From contig NZ_NHYM01000007.1 in NCBI RefSeq assembly GCF_003288815.1, positions 1 through 64,000 of the forward strand: a DNA stretch of 64,000 bases, written 5' to 3'. The position numbers and the translations under genes are program-made. The stretch's first letter is position 1. Every line of letters starts with the position of its first letter. Positions 54,482-63,719 of this stretch are shown in pieces. The notes below the pieces were generated by a model, which had not been told where the DNA came from, did no database searches, and saw nothing but the letters and a program-made list of their open reading frames with translations. This DNA is from Helicobacter sp. 16-1353. GTDB taxonomy: Bacteria > Campylobacterota > Campylobacteria > Campylobacterales > Helicobacteraceae.

Positions 54482-55780
54482 ATGAAAAAATTTGGAATCT
54501 TAGGTTTATTATTGCCGTATTTGGCATTTGGAAGCGGAGGAGAATCTAGCGAAATAGCAAGTAGCGGAGATATTGCATTTATGCTATTTTGTGCGTCATT
54601 AGTTTTACTTATGACACCAGCTTTGGCGATGTTTTACTCAGGTATGGTTAGAAGTAAGAATGTTTTAAATACCATTATGAATTGCTTTATAGTTATTGCG
54701 GTATTAAGCATTCAGTGGGTATTGCTAGGATATACACTAGCATTTGGGAGCGATATTGGTGGCGGAATCTTGGGTTCTTTAGAATATTTTGCCCTTGAAA
54801 ATATCGGCAATGATGGTGCAATCCCACATAATCTATTTATGATTTTTCAAATGATGTTTGCCATAATTGCCGCAGCAATTATCACTGGGGCATTCGTGGA
54901 GCGGATGAAATTTGGCGTTTTAGTAATTTTTATTGTGCTTTGGAGCACATTTGTTTATGACCCATTGGCACATTGGGTTTGGAATAGCGATGGTTGGCTT
55001 TTAAAGATTGGCTCACTAGATTTTGCCGGAGGTGGCGTTGTGCATATAAGTGCTGGAATCGCCGGATTAGTGGGCTGTATAATGCTTGGTAGGAGAAAAA
55101 AGCTCAATCAAATCGCCCCGCATAGTATCCCATATACATTTTTAGGTGGAATTTTACTTTGGATTGGATGGCTTGGTTTTAATGCTGGAAGTGCATTAGG
55201 AGCGAATGAAATTGCTATAAACGCCTTTATTACGACTAATATCGCCACTGCAAGCGGAATCTTGGGTTGGGTTGTAGCGGATTATATCAAGCATAAAAAG
55301 CCGACTTTATTAGGGGCAATCACTGGGGCAGTTGCGGGGCTTGTTTCCATCACTCCAGCAGCTGGGTTTGTAACGCCTTTAGCTTCGATTCCTATAGGAT
55401 TTTGCGGGGCGATTTTATGCTTTTTTGCTATCACATTTTTAAAGAATAAATTAAAATACGACGATTCACTCGATGTTTTTGGGCTTCACGGAGTAGGTGG
55501 AATCTGGGGTGGAATTGCCACAGGGCTATTTGCTACAAGTAAAGTTAATGAGCTAGTAGCAAATGATGCCGCAGGAGAGGGGCTTTTCTATAGCGGAGAT
55601 TTTAGTTTGCTTGGAGTGCAGATAATCGCAATTCTCGCTTGTGCAGGACTTTCGCTTGTTGGAAGTATTATTATTTTTAAGATTATCTCACTCTTTACCT
55701 CTATTCGAGTGGAATCTAATATTGAAGAATCTGGATTAGATTCTACCCTACACGGCGAAATTGGCTATAGAGGCATATAA
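54482..55780 (+). CDS. amtB: Ammonium transporter Amt
   Basis: Trimeric ammonium channel-transporter. An N-terminal signal-like segment (about 1-17) and eleven TM helices; signatures are AMFYSGMVRSKNVLN, FAGGGVVHISAGIAGLVG with the first pore His, and DVFGLHGVGGIWGGIATGLF with the second. Length 432. Regulated by GlnK by analogy with other bacteria. The second half has a higher G+C than glnK. The spacer to glnK is discussed as a structured leader. Confidence 0.95.
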   Translation: MKKFGILGLLLPYLAFGSGGESSEIASSGDIAFMLFCASLVLLMTPALAMFYSGMVRSKNVLNTIMNCFIVIAVLSIQWVLLGYTLAFGSDIGGGILGSLEYFALENIGNDGAIPHNLFMIFQMMFAIIAAAIITGAFVERMKFGVLVIFIVLWSTFVYDPLAHWVWNSDGWLLKIGSLDFAGGGVVHISAGIAGLVGCIMLGRRKKLNQIAPHSIPYTFLGGILLWIGWLGFNAGSALGANEIAINAFITTNIATASGILGWVVADYIKHKKPTLLGAITGAVAGLVSITPAAGFVTPLASIPIGFCGAILCFFAITFLKNKLKYDDSLDVFGLHGVGGIWGGIATGLFATSKVNELVANDAAGEGLFYSGDFSLLGVQIIAILACAGLSLVGSIIIFKIISLFTSIRVESNIEESGLDSTLHGEIGYRGI

Positions 55781-55809
55781 ATAATTATCGCATAAATGAG
55801 ATTTAATTT

Positions 55810-55853
55810 GCAAGATTCTTTTATTAGGATTCCAAACTTTAATAGAATCTTGC
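55810..55853 (+). terminator. Stem-loop after amtB
   Basis: Perfect ten-base stem GCAAGATTCT / AGAATCTTGC with a 24-base loop, 30 bases after the amtB stop. No U-tract directly after it. Its arms include GATTC/GAATC words. Confidence 0.35.
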
Positions 55854-56042
55854 GGATTCTGCATTTTTAAATTCCGCTTTTTTAATTTTACTTTTTAAAC
55901 TACACTTTTTTTAATTCCGCATTCCACATTTTGTGGAATTTTGCACGGAATCTAAAAAAATCCAAAGCCCAATCTAACGCGGAATCCTAAGAATCCGCCC
56001 ATTTATCGATTGAAAAATTTATTTAAGGTAGCAATAAAAATA

Positions 56043-56133
56043 GGCGACGAGCGGAAAAATGAAGTTTTCTTAAAGGGCAGTGAGTAGAGGGTTTTAGGGG
56101 ATTTGTCTCCCTATATTAAAGGGCGACGAGCGG
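56043..56133. repeat. Two copies of GGCGACGAGCGG
   Basis: Twelve identical bases at 56043-56054 and 56122-56133, offset 79, both followed by A-rich sequence (AAAAAT or GAAAAGA). Function unknown. Confidence 0.55.
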
Positions 56134-56470
56134 GAAAAGATTTAATAATAATTTTAAGAGCGTAGCTTTTAAAGTATCCATACAGAATCTTTTAAACTTT
56201 TATATAAACTTGAATCTTTGAGAGAATCTAAATCTTTAGAATCCCGTAGATTCTGCCCTTTTAAATTCATTAATTGCAAATTTCGCAAGAATCCAAGACT
56301 TTATAAATTTAGGATTCCGCAGATTCCGCGGAATCTAGATTCGCCACTTAATTTTAAATCAATCCTACCAACTCACTTTTACATTAAAAAATCCGCTGTT
56401 TTTTGGGTATGGAATCTAAGCCGATTTCGCAACCAAAGCCAATTGTATAATTCACGCCCAAATCTACTTT

Positions 56471-58768
56471 TTACAAATCATTTCTTAGCTTTACGAAAAA
56501 TTCTTGTTCTTTTATGAAATTTTGCATTTGATTAATTTCGCTTTGGCTTAGTCTTGGGATTAGGAGCTTTTGCTTTAAGTCGTTTTCTTTTATGTCTAGC
56601 ATTATAGAGCCGGTGGCTAGGGCTTCCATTTGCAGTTTATATTCTCTTGTAAATAAAAATCGATAGAATGACAATCGCTCACTTTCATTATCAATCCTAA
56701 CCCTAAAACAGCCATTTGTTAGAACGATATTTTCCGTTTCATCATTCATAATCATACAAAATTTATCAATGCTACCCTTTAGTTTGCTAATACAAATATC
56801 ATATTTTCTCACACTTTGCTTCGCCCTATTTGGTAGCTCCCAGCCATAAAGGGCATTAGGCAAGATGTAATTGCCTTTTTCCAAGCTTTTTATATCCAAG
56901 TAAAAATATGCGTGATTTGGAATCTTGTTAAAAGACAGCTTGTTTGTAACGCTCGCATTAATGCCCTCAAGCGTGAAATAGTCCTTTTGCTTTAGGCGAT
57001 TTATGGTATTTATATAACCCCTTTGGTTTCGCTCACTGCTTAGTATATAATCTATTTCCAAGCTAGATTTTTTAATACTCTCATATTCGATTTCTATATT
57101 TTCTTTTTCAAAGCCGCTAATATCATTATCATAAATGAATTTCTTAAAAGATTGCAGAATCTCTGGGAAATCGCTCGAAATAATTGGGTTATTATTATCA
57201 TCTAGTATCAATTCCCCACTTTCTTTATTGCGATGAAAAATGGGGCTTAAGTCCTTAGAGCGAAAGTCAAAGCCGATATTATTAGCAACTGCACTAAATA
57301 TCTCATAATCATTTTTTATATTTTCTTTTTTCAGCACCAAGATTCCCGTTTTGACCCCTGTTTCACTGCCCTTAAAGGCACCTTCTGGCAAGGATATATA
57401 GGCGATAATCCTAGTTTTATCTAGTAGAAATTTACGGATTGATATATCATTTGGATTATTTAAAAAGCCATTTGGCACGACGATACACAAGATTCCACTA
57501 TTCTTTAATAAATTTATACTTCGCTCGATAAATAGCACTCCAAGTTGCTTGTAATTATATTTAGCAAATAGCTCATAGCCAATGATGTCGCTTTCACTGC
57601 CGTTATAAATCGTCTTTTGTCCAAAAGGTGGATTTGTGATAACAATATCAAATGTGTTATTTTGCAAGTCGCTAGAAAAGATAGAATCTATGCATTTTAT
57701 ATTTGTCCTACCATCTCCATTTAAAATCATATTTAATCTAGCTACTTCAATGGCATTCTTGCTTATATCCCAGTAGGAGATATTTTTCGCACTATTTTTA
57801 TTTTTCTTTAAGCAGCCAATTAGAAAGTCCGCACTTCCGCCAGCTGGGTCTATGATTTTTGTAGTGTTGCCTATTTTTAGCATAGAGACGATAAATTCCA
57901 CTATGTCAATTGGCGTGTAGAATTGGTCTAGCTCCGTCTTAAGGCTGGATTGTGCGAACTTCATAAAAAGTGTTTGCAATATATTTTGTTTGCTCTCACT
58001 AAAAGAAAAGTTTTGCATTAGGGCTACAATCTTTTCCATTGTGGAATCTTGCATATCGATATTATCGCTTAGCCTTTCATTGCCATAATATGCTTTTGCT
58101 TTTTTGTAAAGTTTATTTATATTTTCAATGGTATTTTTTGAGCGTTGAAAATCCATAATATCATTTTCATTTTTTTCTTTTTCATCATAGTATTTGGATA
58201 AAATCAGCTTGAAAAATTCCCTATATTTTTCCTCTTTTGTAGTTCCCATATTATGCAAGATTTGCTCTACTTTAAATATAATTCCAGTTATATTTTTAAT
58301 CGGCTCTAGGTCTTTTAATCTTAAAGGCGTGTCGTTAAATTTATATCCAAAATGTGGCAATTTTAGGAGTGTATGCTCTTGCGAGTAATTATCATCTTTG
58401 GTGAAAAATGTATTTTCTATTCCATCAAAATAGATTCCAAAAGGGGCATTTTGCTTGATAATTGCCGGTTTTAGCTGATTTTTTATCGCAGAATCTTTGT
58501 CTTTTTTGTCTCTTTTGATTTTGGCAATTAATAATATTTTGTCTTTATCGTCATTTTCGTAGATTACAATATCTACCCTTAAGTGATTTCGCCCCGCATT
58601 GCCGATATCCCACACATTTTTTTCAAAATCAAAAAGATTTTTTGGATAGCCCCTATTTAATAGAAATTTTACGCACTCAATCCGCTGGTATTCTTCAGTA
58701 AATGTAATGTTGTCTTTTGCCTTATCATTTACATTTAATTCACCTCGAATGGGGCATTTTAATCGCAT
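56471..58768 (-). CDS. Type IIG-like restriction-modification protein with altered nuclease motif
   Basis: A 765-residue single-chain enzyme. Residues about 15-120 resemble the N-terminal PD-(D/E)xK nuclease domain (VDIVIY with Asp66, then LLIAKIKR at 79-86). At the position where such domains have Glu-x-Lys there is Lys83-x-Lys85, so the nuclease may be dead. Residues about 240-500 are an HsdM-like N6-adenine methyltransferase (IDPAGGSADFLIG, NPPFGQ). Residues about 590-765 look like one target-recognition domain plus helices of HsdS. AAGGA lies five bases before ATG 58768. Alternatively read as HsdM with fused TRD. Confidence 0.72.
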   Translation of the reverse strand: MRLKCPIRGELNVNDKAKDNITFTEEYQRIECVKFLLNRGYPKNLFDFEKNVWDIGNAGRNHLRVDIVIYENDDKDKILLIAKIKRDKKDKDSAIKNQLKPAIIKQNAPFGIYFDGIENTFFTKDDNYSQEHTLLKLPHFGYKFNDTPLRLKDLEPIKNITGIIFKVEQILHNMGTTKEEKYREFFKLILSKYYDEKEKNENDIMDFQRSKNTIENINKLYKKAKAYYGNERLSDNIDMQDSTMEKIVALMQNFSFSESKQNILQTLFMKFAQSSLKTELDQFYTPIDIVEFIVSMLKIGNTTKIIDPAGGSADFLIGCLKKNKNSAKNISYWDISKNAIEVARLNMILNGDGRTNIKCIDSIFSSDLQNNTFDIVITNPPFGQKTIYNGSESDIIGYELFAKYNYKQLGVLFIERSINLLKNSGILCIVVPNGFLNNPNDISIRKFLLDKTRIIAYISLPEGAFKGSETGVKTGILVLKKENIKNDYEIFSAVANNIGFDFRSKDLSPIFHRNKESGELILDDNNNPIISSDFPEILQSFKKFIYDNDISGFEKENIEIEYESIKKSSLEIDYILSSERNQRGYINTINRLKQKDYFTLEGINASVTNKLSFNKIPNHAYFYLDIKSLEKGNYILPNALYGWELPNRAKQSVRKYDICISKLKGSIDKFCMIMNDETENIVLTNGCFRVRIDNESERLSFYRFLFTREYKLQMEALATGSIMLDIKENDLKQKLLIPRLSQSEINQMQNFIKEQEFFVKLRNDL

Positions 58769-58796
58769 TTATGTCCTTAATCGATAGCTAAGAATT

Positions 58797-59558
58797 CTAT
58801 AAAATAAATATTAGAAATATCGTGCCAATAAAGATTCTATAAATCCCAAAAGAAATATAACTAAATTTAGATATAAATCTTAATAATGTTTTTATAGCCA
58901 CAAGTGCAAATATAAAGGAAAATAGCATTCCAATAAGTATAAACATAATATTTTCATTACTAAAATCACCAATATGTTTATATGTATCATAGCTAACCGC
59001 TATTATCATCGTAGGAACAGCAAGTAAAAAGGAAAATTCTGTTGCCACTTTCCTATCAAGCCTTAAAATCAATCCACCAAATATCGTAGCTCCACTCCTA
59101 GAAGTCCCCGGAACCATAGCTAGGCTTTGAAAACAGCCAATCAAAAAGGCTTTTTTTAAACTTATGGATTCTAGATTCTGCACTTTTGGGCTTTTATCTT
59201 TTAAATATAATTCTAATATGATAAAGAGAATCCCACCAATAATAAGCATATATGCGACAATATTTGCATCAAATAAACTTCGTATATATTTATATAGAAA
59301 TAATCCACAAAATCCTGTCGGTATAAATGCGACAATCAATCGTAGCCAAATACTAGCCCTTAGGAATTTTTGCCAAAATAAAAACACCACTGCAAGGATT
59401 GAGCCTAATTGAATAGCTATTTGAAAGCTCGTTTGAAAACTATCTTGTTCTATTCCTAGTATCTTAGAAGTTAAAATCAAATGCCCAGTTGATGATATAG
59501 GTAAAAACTCCGTAATACCCTCAACTATACTTAAAAATATAACATCAAAAAAATTCAT
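58797..59558 (-). CDS. uppP: Undecaprenyl-diphosphatase UppP
   Basis: Integral membrane enzyme recycling the lipid carrier for peptidoglycan and surface glycans. Signatures are SIVEGITEFLPISSTGHLIL at the N terminus (catalytic Glu) and MVPGTSRSGATIFGGLIL. Length 253, about eight TM helices. Divergent from the biotin carboxylase gene with a 222-base spacer in which I see no clear feature. Confidence 0.95.
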   Translation of the reverse strand: MNFFDVIFLSIVEGITEFLPISSTGHLILTSKILGIEQDSFQTSFQIAIQLGSILAVVFLFWQKFLRASIWLRLIVAFIPTGFCGLFLYKYIRSLFDANIVAYMLIIGGILFIILELYLKDKSPKVQNLESISLKKAFLIGCFQSLAMVPGTSRSGATIFGGLILRLDRKVATEFSFLLAVPTMIIAVSYDTYKHIGDFSNENIMFILIGMLFSFIFALVAIKTLLRFISKFSYISFGIYRIFIGTIFLIFIL

Positions 59559-59780
59559 AAAAATCCTAAAAGTTAAATGCGGAATTATAGCTATATTTTA
59601 GCTAGATTCTTTAAGGATTCACTCAATTCATACTATATACAGCTAAGACAACTAGCCAACATTAATAAAATATATACTTCATAGCCTAACTCCTTATAGT
59701 ATTATTGCAAAAGTCTTTAATTTAATGTCTAAATCATTAAAAATTTAGTAATATTTAGCACTAAAATAAAAGGTTATATT

Positions 59781-61202
59781 ATGTTTTCAAAGATATTAAT
59801 TGCAAATAGGGGCGAAATCGCCGTTAGAATCATTCGTGCTTGTAATGATTTACATATTAAAAGTGTGGCTATATACTCTAGGGCAGATAAGGAATCTATG
59901 CATGTAAAAATGGCAAGTGAAAGCTATGAAGTCAGCCAAGACCCTTTAAAATCCTATCTTGATGGAGATGCCATTATAGATATAGCTTTAGCTTGTGATG
60001 CAGAAGCCATACACCCCGGATATGGATTTTTAAGTGAAAATGCTGAATTCGCACAAAAAGTAAAAGATGCTGGGCTAGTGTGGATTGGACCAGATGCTTC
60101 TGTAATAGCTAAAATGGGCGATAAAAATGCAGCTAGAGAATTAATGAAAAAAAATGGGATTCCCATAGTTCCCGGAACAGATGCATTAAATAATCATAGT
60201 ATCCAAGAAATTAAGATTATGGCAAATAAAATCGGCTATCCCGTGATATTAAAGGCAAGTAATGGCGGAGGTGGACGAGGAATTCGCGTTGTTCGTAATG
60301 ATAGTGAAATTGAGGAGAATCTAGCTGCTTGTAAAAGAGAAGCGATGGCTTTTTTTAAAAATGATGAAGTCTTTATGGAAAAATGTATTGAGAATCCAAA
60401 ACATATAGAATTCCAGATTCTAGGCGATAACTATGGGAATATCATACATTTGCTAGAGAGAGATTGTTCGATTCAGCGAAGACATCAAAAGCTTGTAGAA
60501 ATAGCACCAAGCCCAACAATGAGTCTTGACTTAAGGCGTAGAATGGGGGCAGTGGCAGTTGCCGCGGCAAAAGCTGCAAATTATACAAATGCTGGAACGA
60601 TTGAATTTCTAGTCGATGATTTGGGTAATTTTTATTTTATGGAGATGAATACTAGAATCCAAGTCGAGCATGGAATAACTGAGGAAATAACAGGATTCGA
60701 CCTTATAGGACGACAAATACGAAGTGCGGCTGGGGAGATTTTGGACTTAAATCAAAATGAGGTTATTCATCAAGGATATGCAATAGAAGTAAGAATCAAT
60801 GCCGAAGATGTTAAAAACGACTTCACCCCAAATCCGGGTAAAATAACTACATATTATCCATCTTTAGGACCTTTTGTCCGCATTGATAGCTCTGTTTATA
60901 AGGATTATACGATTCCGCCACATTATGATTCTATGATTGCAAAGCTGATGGTTAGGGCATCAAGCTATGATTTAGCGGTAAATAAGCTTATTAGGGCATT
61001 AGATGAATTCACCATTAGAGGCATTAAAACGACTATTCCATTTTTATTAAATATCGCTAAGGATAAAGACTTTAGAAAAGGTAATTTTGACACCTCATAT
61101 TTGGAATCTAATATGCAAAGATTAATGCCAAGCGAGATTATCAATAAAGATGATATAGCCACAGCAATAGCAGCAGCAATAGCTATAAGGGCTGGATATT
61201 AA
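59781..61202 (+). CDS. Biotin carboxylase subunit (AccC or PycA type)
   Basis: ATP-grasp enzyme carboxylating biotin. Signatures: KILIANRGEIAVRIIRAC, HPGYGFLSEN, the ATP-binding Gly loop in KASNGGGGRGIRVV, EFQILGDNYGNI and EMNTRIQVEHGITEEITG. At 473 residues, with FFKNDEVFMEKCIENPKHIEF and KGNFDTSYLES, it resembles the pyruvate carboxylase subunit PycA of Campylobacter at least as much as acetyl-CoA carboxylase AccC. It stands alone: no biotin carrier gene is adjacent. The choice between the two cannot be made from this window. Confidence 0.85.
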   Translation: MFSKILIANRGEIAVRIIRACNDLHIKSVAIYSRADKESMHVKMASESYEVSQDPLKSYLDGDAIIDIALACDAEAIHPGYGFLSENAEFAQKVKDAGLVWIGPDASVIAKMGDKNAARELMKKNGIPIVPGTDALNNHSIQEIKIMANKIGYPVILKASNGGGGRGIRVVRNDSEIEENLAACKREAMAFFKNDEVFMEKCIENPKHIEFQILGDNYGNIIHLLERDCSIQRRHQKLVEIAPSPTMSLDLRRRMGAVAVAAAKAANYTNAGTIEFLVDDLGNFYFMEMNTRIQVEHGITEEITGFDLIGRQIRSAAGEILDLNQNEVIHQGYAIEVRINAEDVKNDFTPNPGKITTYYPSLGPFVRIDSSVYKDYTIPPHYDSMIAKLMVRASSYDLAVNKLIRALDEFTIRGIKTTIPFLLNIAKDKDFRKGNFDTSYLESNMQRLMPSEIINKDDIATAIAAAIAIRAGY

Positions 61203-61234
61203 TCCTTACTAATTTACTTTGAAAGTTTTTTTAG

Positions 61235-61240
61235 TATAAT
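61235..61240 (+). promoter_or_regulatory. -10 box of rpmH
   Basis: TATAAT about 44 bases before the rpmH ATG, after a T7 run. AAGGAATAAGA provides the ribosome site. Confidence 0.5.
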
Positions 61241-61284
61241 TACAGCTTTTATAGATTTATTTACATTATTTTCAAGGAATAAGA

Positions 61285-61419
61285 ATGAAAAGAACATATC
61301 AGCCACACAATAAGCCAAAGAAAAGCACTCACGGCTTTCGAACTAGAATGAAAACAAAAAATGGACAAAGAGTAATACGAAATAGAAGAGCTAAGGGCAG
61401 AAAAAGATTAGCAGTTTAA
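61285..61419 (+). CDS. rpmH: 50S ribosomal protein L34
   Basis: A 44-residue, very basic ribosomal protein, [20 protein letters not shown] and then [20 protein letters not shown]. It is an unmistakable L34. First gene of the rpmH-rnpA-yidD-yidC-jag cluster; rnpA starts four bases after its stop. Confidence 0.97.
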   Translation: MKRTYQPHNKPKKSTHGFRTRMKTKNGQRVIRNRRAKGRKRLAV

Positions 61420-61423
61420 AGAT

Positions 61424-61801
61424 TTGAAGCAGATACAAACATTGAAGAATAAAAAAGAATTTGATTTTGTTTATAAAAACTCCACAAAATACAGAAGTCA
61501 AATTTGCGATATTTGTGTGTTAAAAAATAAAGATATAGATAGTTTTTATGCAAGGTTTAAAAAAAAAGATAGGTTAAATATTATCGGTCTTAGTGTTTCC
61601 AAAAAAATTGGCAAAGCAGTTGAACGCAATCTAATCAAAAGGCGAATTCGTGCAATTTATAGTCTATTTTTGCAAGATTTTTTATCAAGCAATTCAGCCA
61701 AATTTATTTTTATCATTATCGCAAAAGAGCAGATTAAACAAACACCTTTTTTATCTCTCAAAAAACATATTTACAATACATTATCAAGTGCTAGAAAATG
61801 A
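61424..61801 (+). CDS. rnpA: Ribonuclease P protein component
   Basis: Binds the RNase P RNA and helps 5' processing of tRNAs. The motif KAVERNLIKRRIRAIY (Arg-rich RNR helix) is characteristic. The start is TTG 61424, four bases after rpmH stop; a weak TAAAG site lies just before. Length 125. Overlaps yidD by four bases. Confidence 0.93.
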   Translation: MKQIQTLKNKKEFDFVYKNSTKYRSQICDICVLKNKDIDSFYARFKKKDRLNIIGLSVSKKIGKAVERNLIKRRIRAIYSLFLQDFLSSNSAKFIFIIIAKEQIKQTPFLSLKKHIYNTLSSARK

Positions 61802-62106
61802 AAGCTATAATTAGATTCTATCAATTATATATATCTCCGCTAAATCCGCCTAGTTGTAGATTCTACCCAAGTTGTTCAGAGTATTCTATGCTATGTTTTA
61901 GATTCCAGAATCCTATTTTAGCAAGCATAAAAACCATATCGCGGTTACTTAGATGTAATCATTTATTTCGTGGTGGATTAGAATATCCGGTAATTACACT
62001 AAATCATATAGTCGCACAAAAAGGCATAAAGATAGATGTAACTTTTTGGCTTGTGCCTAAAGAAAATAATAAATATTATATAATTAGAAATTTAAAGGGA
62101 AATTGA
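61798..62106 (+). CDS. yidD: Membrane protein insertion efficiency factor YidD
   Basis: Small peripheral membrane protein of 102 residues with the family signature CRFYPSCSEYS and a basic region LLRCNHLFRGG. Assists YidC-dependent insertion. Overlaps rnpA by four bases and yidC by one (TGATG). Confidence 0.93.
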   Translation: MKAIIRFYQLYISPLNPPSCRFYPSCSEYSMLCFRFQNPILASIKTISRLLRCNHLFRGGLEYPVITLNHIVAQKGIKIDVTFWLVPKENNKYYIIRNLKGN

Positions 62107-63719
62107 TGAATAAAAATTCAAATATTAGGATTCTAGTAGCTGTCGTGCTTTCTTTGTTATTCCTAATACCATATATGTATTTTTTTGCTCCAAAAACAGA
62201 ATTAAGTAATAATAATGCAACCATAGCATTAAAACAAACAGGGCAAACAGAAATTAGCAATAATGCTCCAGAAGTAGCAACAACAAATGGCGTAAATCAA
62301 GCTATAGAAGCACCTATAAGCAGTGATTCTAAGATACTTGCTAAGATAGAATCTAGCGATTTTAGTATAGAAATAGATGAATTAGGTAGAATAGCAAATG
62401 TATTATTAAAGGATAAAAAATACCTAGATGATGAGGGCAATCCTCTTTCATTATTGGATAAAAATGCGATTAAGCCACTTGAGATAAGATTCCAAGATAG
62501 GGAAATCAATCAAAAATCTTTCAATACCCCATATACTTCTAGTGCCACTTTAGTAAATCTTGATGAAAACCAAGTATCAAGTTTGACATTAACCCAAGAT
62601 TTAGGCGAAGTTACTATTAAGAAGATTCTAACTTTCCATAAAAATTTAGAATATGATATTAAGATAGAATTAAGCAAACCAGTAAATTACTTTATCTCAA
62701 ATGGTGCAAGACCGATTGCCGATAGCTCAGCTTATGTATTTAAGGGTGTGATTATTAAAAAAAGTGATGATAAGCTAGAAAAAATTGAAGATGGCGATGC
62801 GACTATTGGCGAGAATCTTAATTTTAATAATGCGAAATTCGTAGCAAGTGTAGATAGATATTACACTACATTATTTTTTGATGAAAATGGATTTAATATC
62901 ATCGTTGATGCAGATAAGAATGAAAATGCACTGCCATATATAATTCTTAATGATAATGCGTCTTTTAGTGGATATATTGGACCTAAAAACTATAAAGACC
63001 TAAAAGCAATCGCTCCATTTTTAACGGACACTGTAGAATATGGGGTTATTACATTTTTTGCAAAACCATTATTTTTGCTACTTGAATGGCTATTTGGAAT
63101 CTTTAAAAACTGGGGTTGGGCGATTATAGGTTTGACTATTATCGTTAGGATAGTGCTTTATCCGCTCACATATAAAGGTATGGTTTCTATGCAGAAACTA
63201 AAAGATTTGGCTCCTAAAATGAAAGAGATTCAGGCAAAATACAAAGGCGATGGGCAAAAATTACAATTACATATGATGGAGTTGTATAAAAAACATAATG
63301 TAAATCCAATGGGTGGTTGTCTGCCATTGCTTTTACAGATTCCTGTGTTTTTTGCAATCTATCGCGTTTTATATAATGCTGTGGAGTTGAAAGATTCTGC
63401 TTGGTTGTTTTGGATTCAAGATTTATCGGCGATGGACCCATATTTTATCCTACCGATTTTAATGGGTGCAAGTATGTATCTACAACAACATTTAAGCCCT
63501 GCTACTTTTAATGACCCAATGCAAGAAAAGATTTTTAAGTTTCTACCACTCGTCTTTACTATATTTTTAATAACATTCCCTGCTGGATTAATCTTATATT
63601 GGACTGTTAATAATATTTTCTCAATCATTCAACAATTAATAATCAATAGAGTTATTAAAAAGAAAAAAGAAGAGGAAATACAAGAGCATCATAAAGGTCA
63701 CAAAAGTGATAAAAGTTAG
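62106..63719 (+). CDS. yidC: Membrane protein insertase YidC
   Basis: Inner membrane insertase. N-terminal TM helix (about 8-25), a large periplasmic beta domain (to about 310), and a core with conserved ITIIVRIVLYPLTYKGMVSM, then QKLKDLAPKMKEIQAKY and NPMGGCLPLLLQIPVFFAIY. Length 537 from ATG 62106, chosen over TTG 62103 because AAAGGGA precedes it and it couples to the yidD stop. Confidence 0.96.
   Translation: MNKNSNIRILVAVVLSLLFLIPYMYFFAPKTELSNNNATIALKQTGQTEISNNAPEVATTNGVNQAIEAPISSDSKILAKIESSDFSIEIDELGRIANVLLKDKKYLDDEGNPLSLLDKNAIKPLEIRFQDREINQKSFNTPYTSSATLVNLDENQVSSLTLTQDLGEVTIKKILTFHKNLEYDIKIELSKPVNYFISNGARPIADSSAYVFKGVIIKKSDDKLEKIEDGDATIGENLNFNNAKFVASVDRYYTTLFFDENGFNIIVDADKNENALPYIILNDNASFSGYIGPKNYKDLKAIAPFLTDTVEYGVITFFAKPLFLLLEWLFGIFKNWGWAIIGLTIIVRIVLYPLTYKGMVSMQKLKDLAPKMKEIQAKYKGDGQKLQLHMMELYKKHNVNPMGGCLPLLLQIPVFFAIYRVLYNAVELKDSAWLFWIQDLSAMDPYFILPILMGASMYLQQHLSPATFNDPMQEKIFKFLPLVFTIFLITFPAGLILYWTVNNIFSIIQQLIINRVIKKKKEEEIQEHHKGHKSDKS

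Larger units (their letters stand above)
55781..56470. other. Long intergenic region with repeats
   Basis: No convincing gene in 690 bases. It holds a hairpin after amtB (GCAAGATTCT 55810-55819 with AGAATCTTGC 55844-55853, loop 24), dense GAATC/GATTC words, and two copies of GGCGACGAGCGG (56043-56054 and 56122-56133) that are far richer in G+C than their surroundings. A plus-strand frame of 99 codons (56218-56517) is made from GAATC words and looks spurious. May be a decayed gene or a site of insertion next to the restriction gene. Confidence 0.55.

Noticed and set aside
56218-56517. Plus-strand frame of 99 codons after amtB
   Set aside because: Composed of GAATC words, no ribosome site, overlaps the end of the restriction gene.
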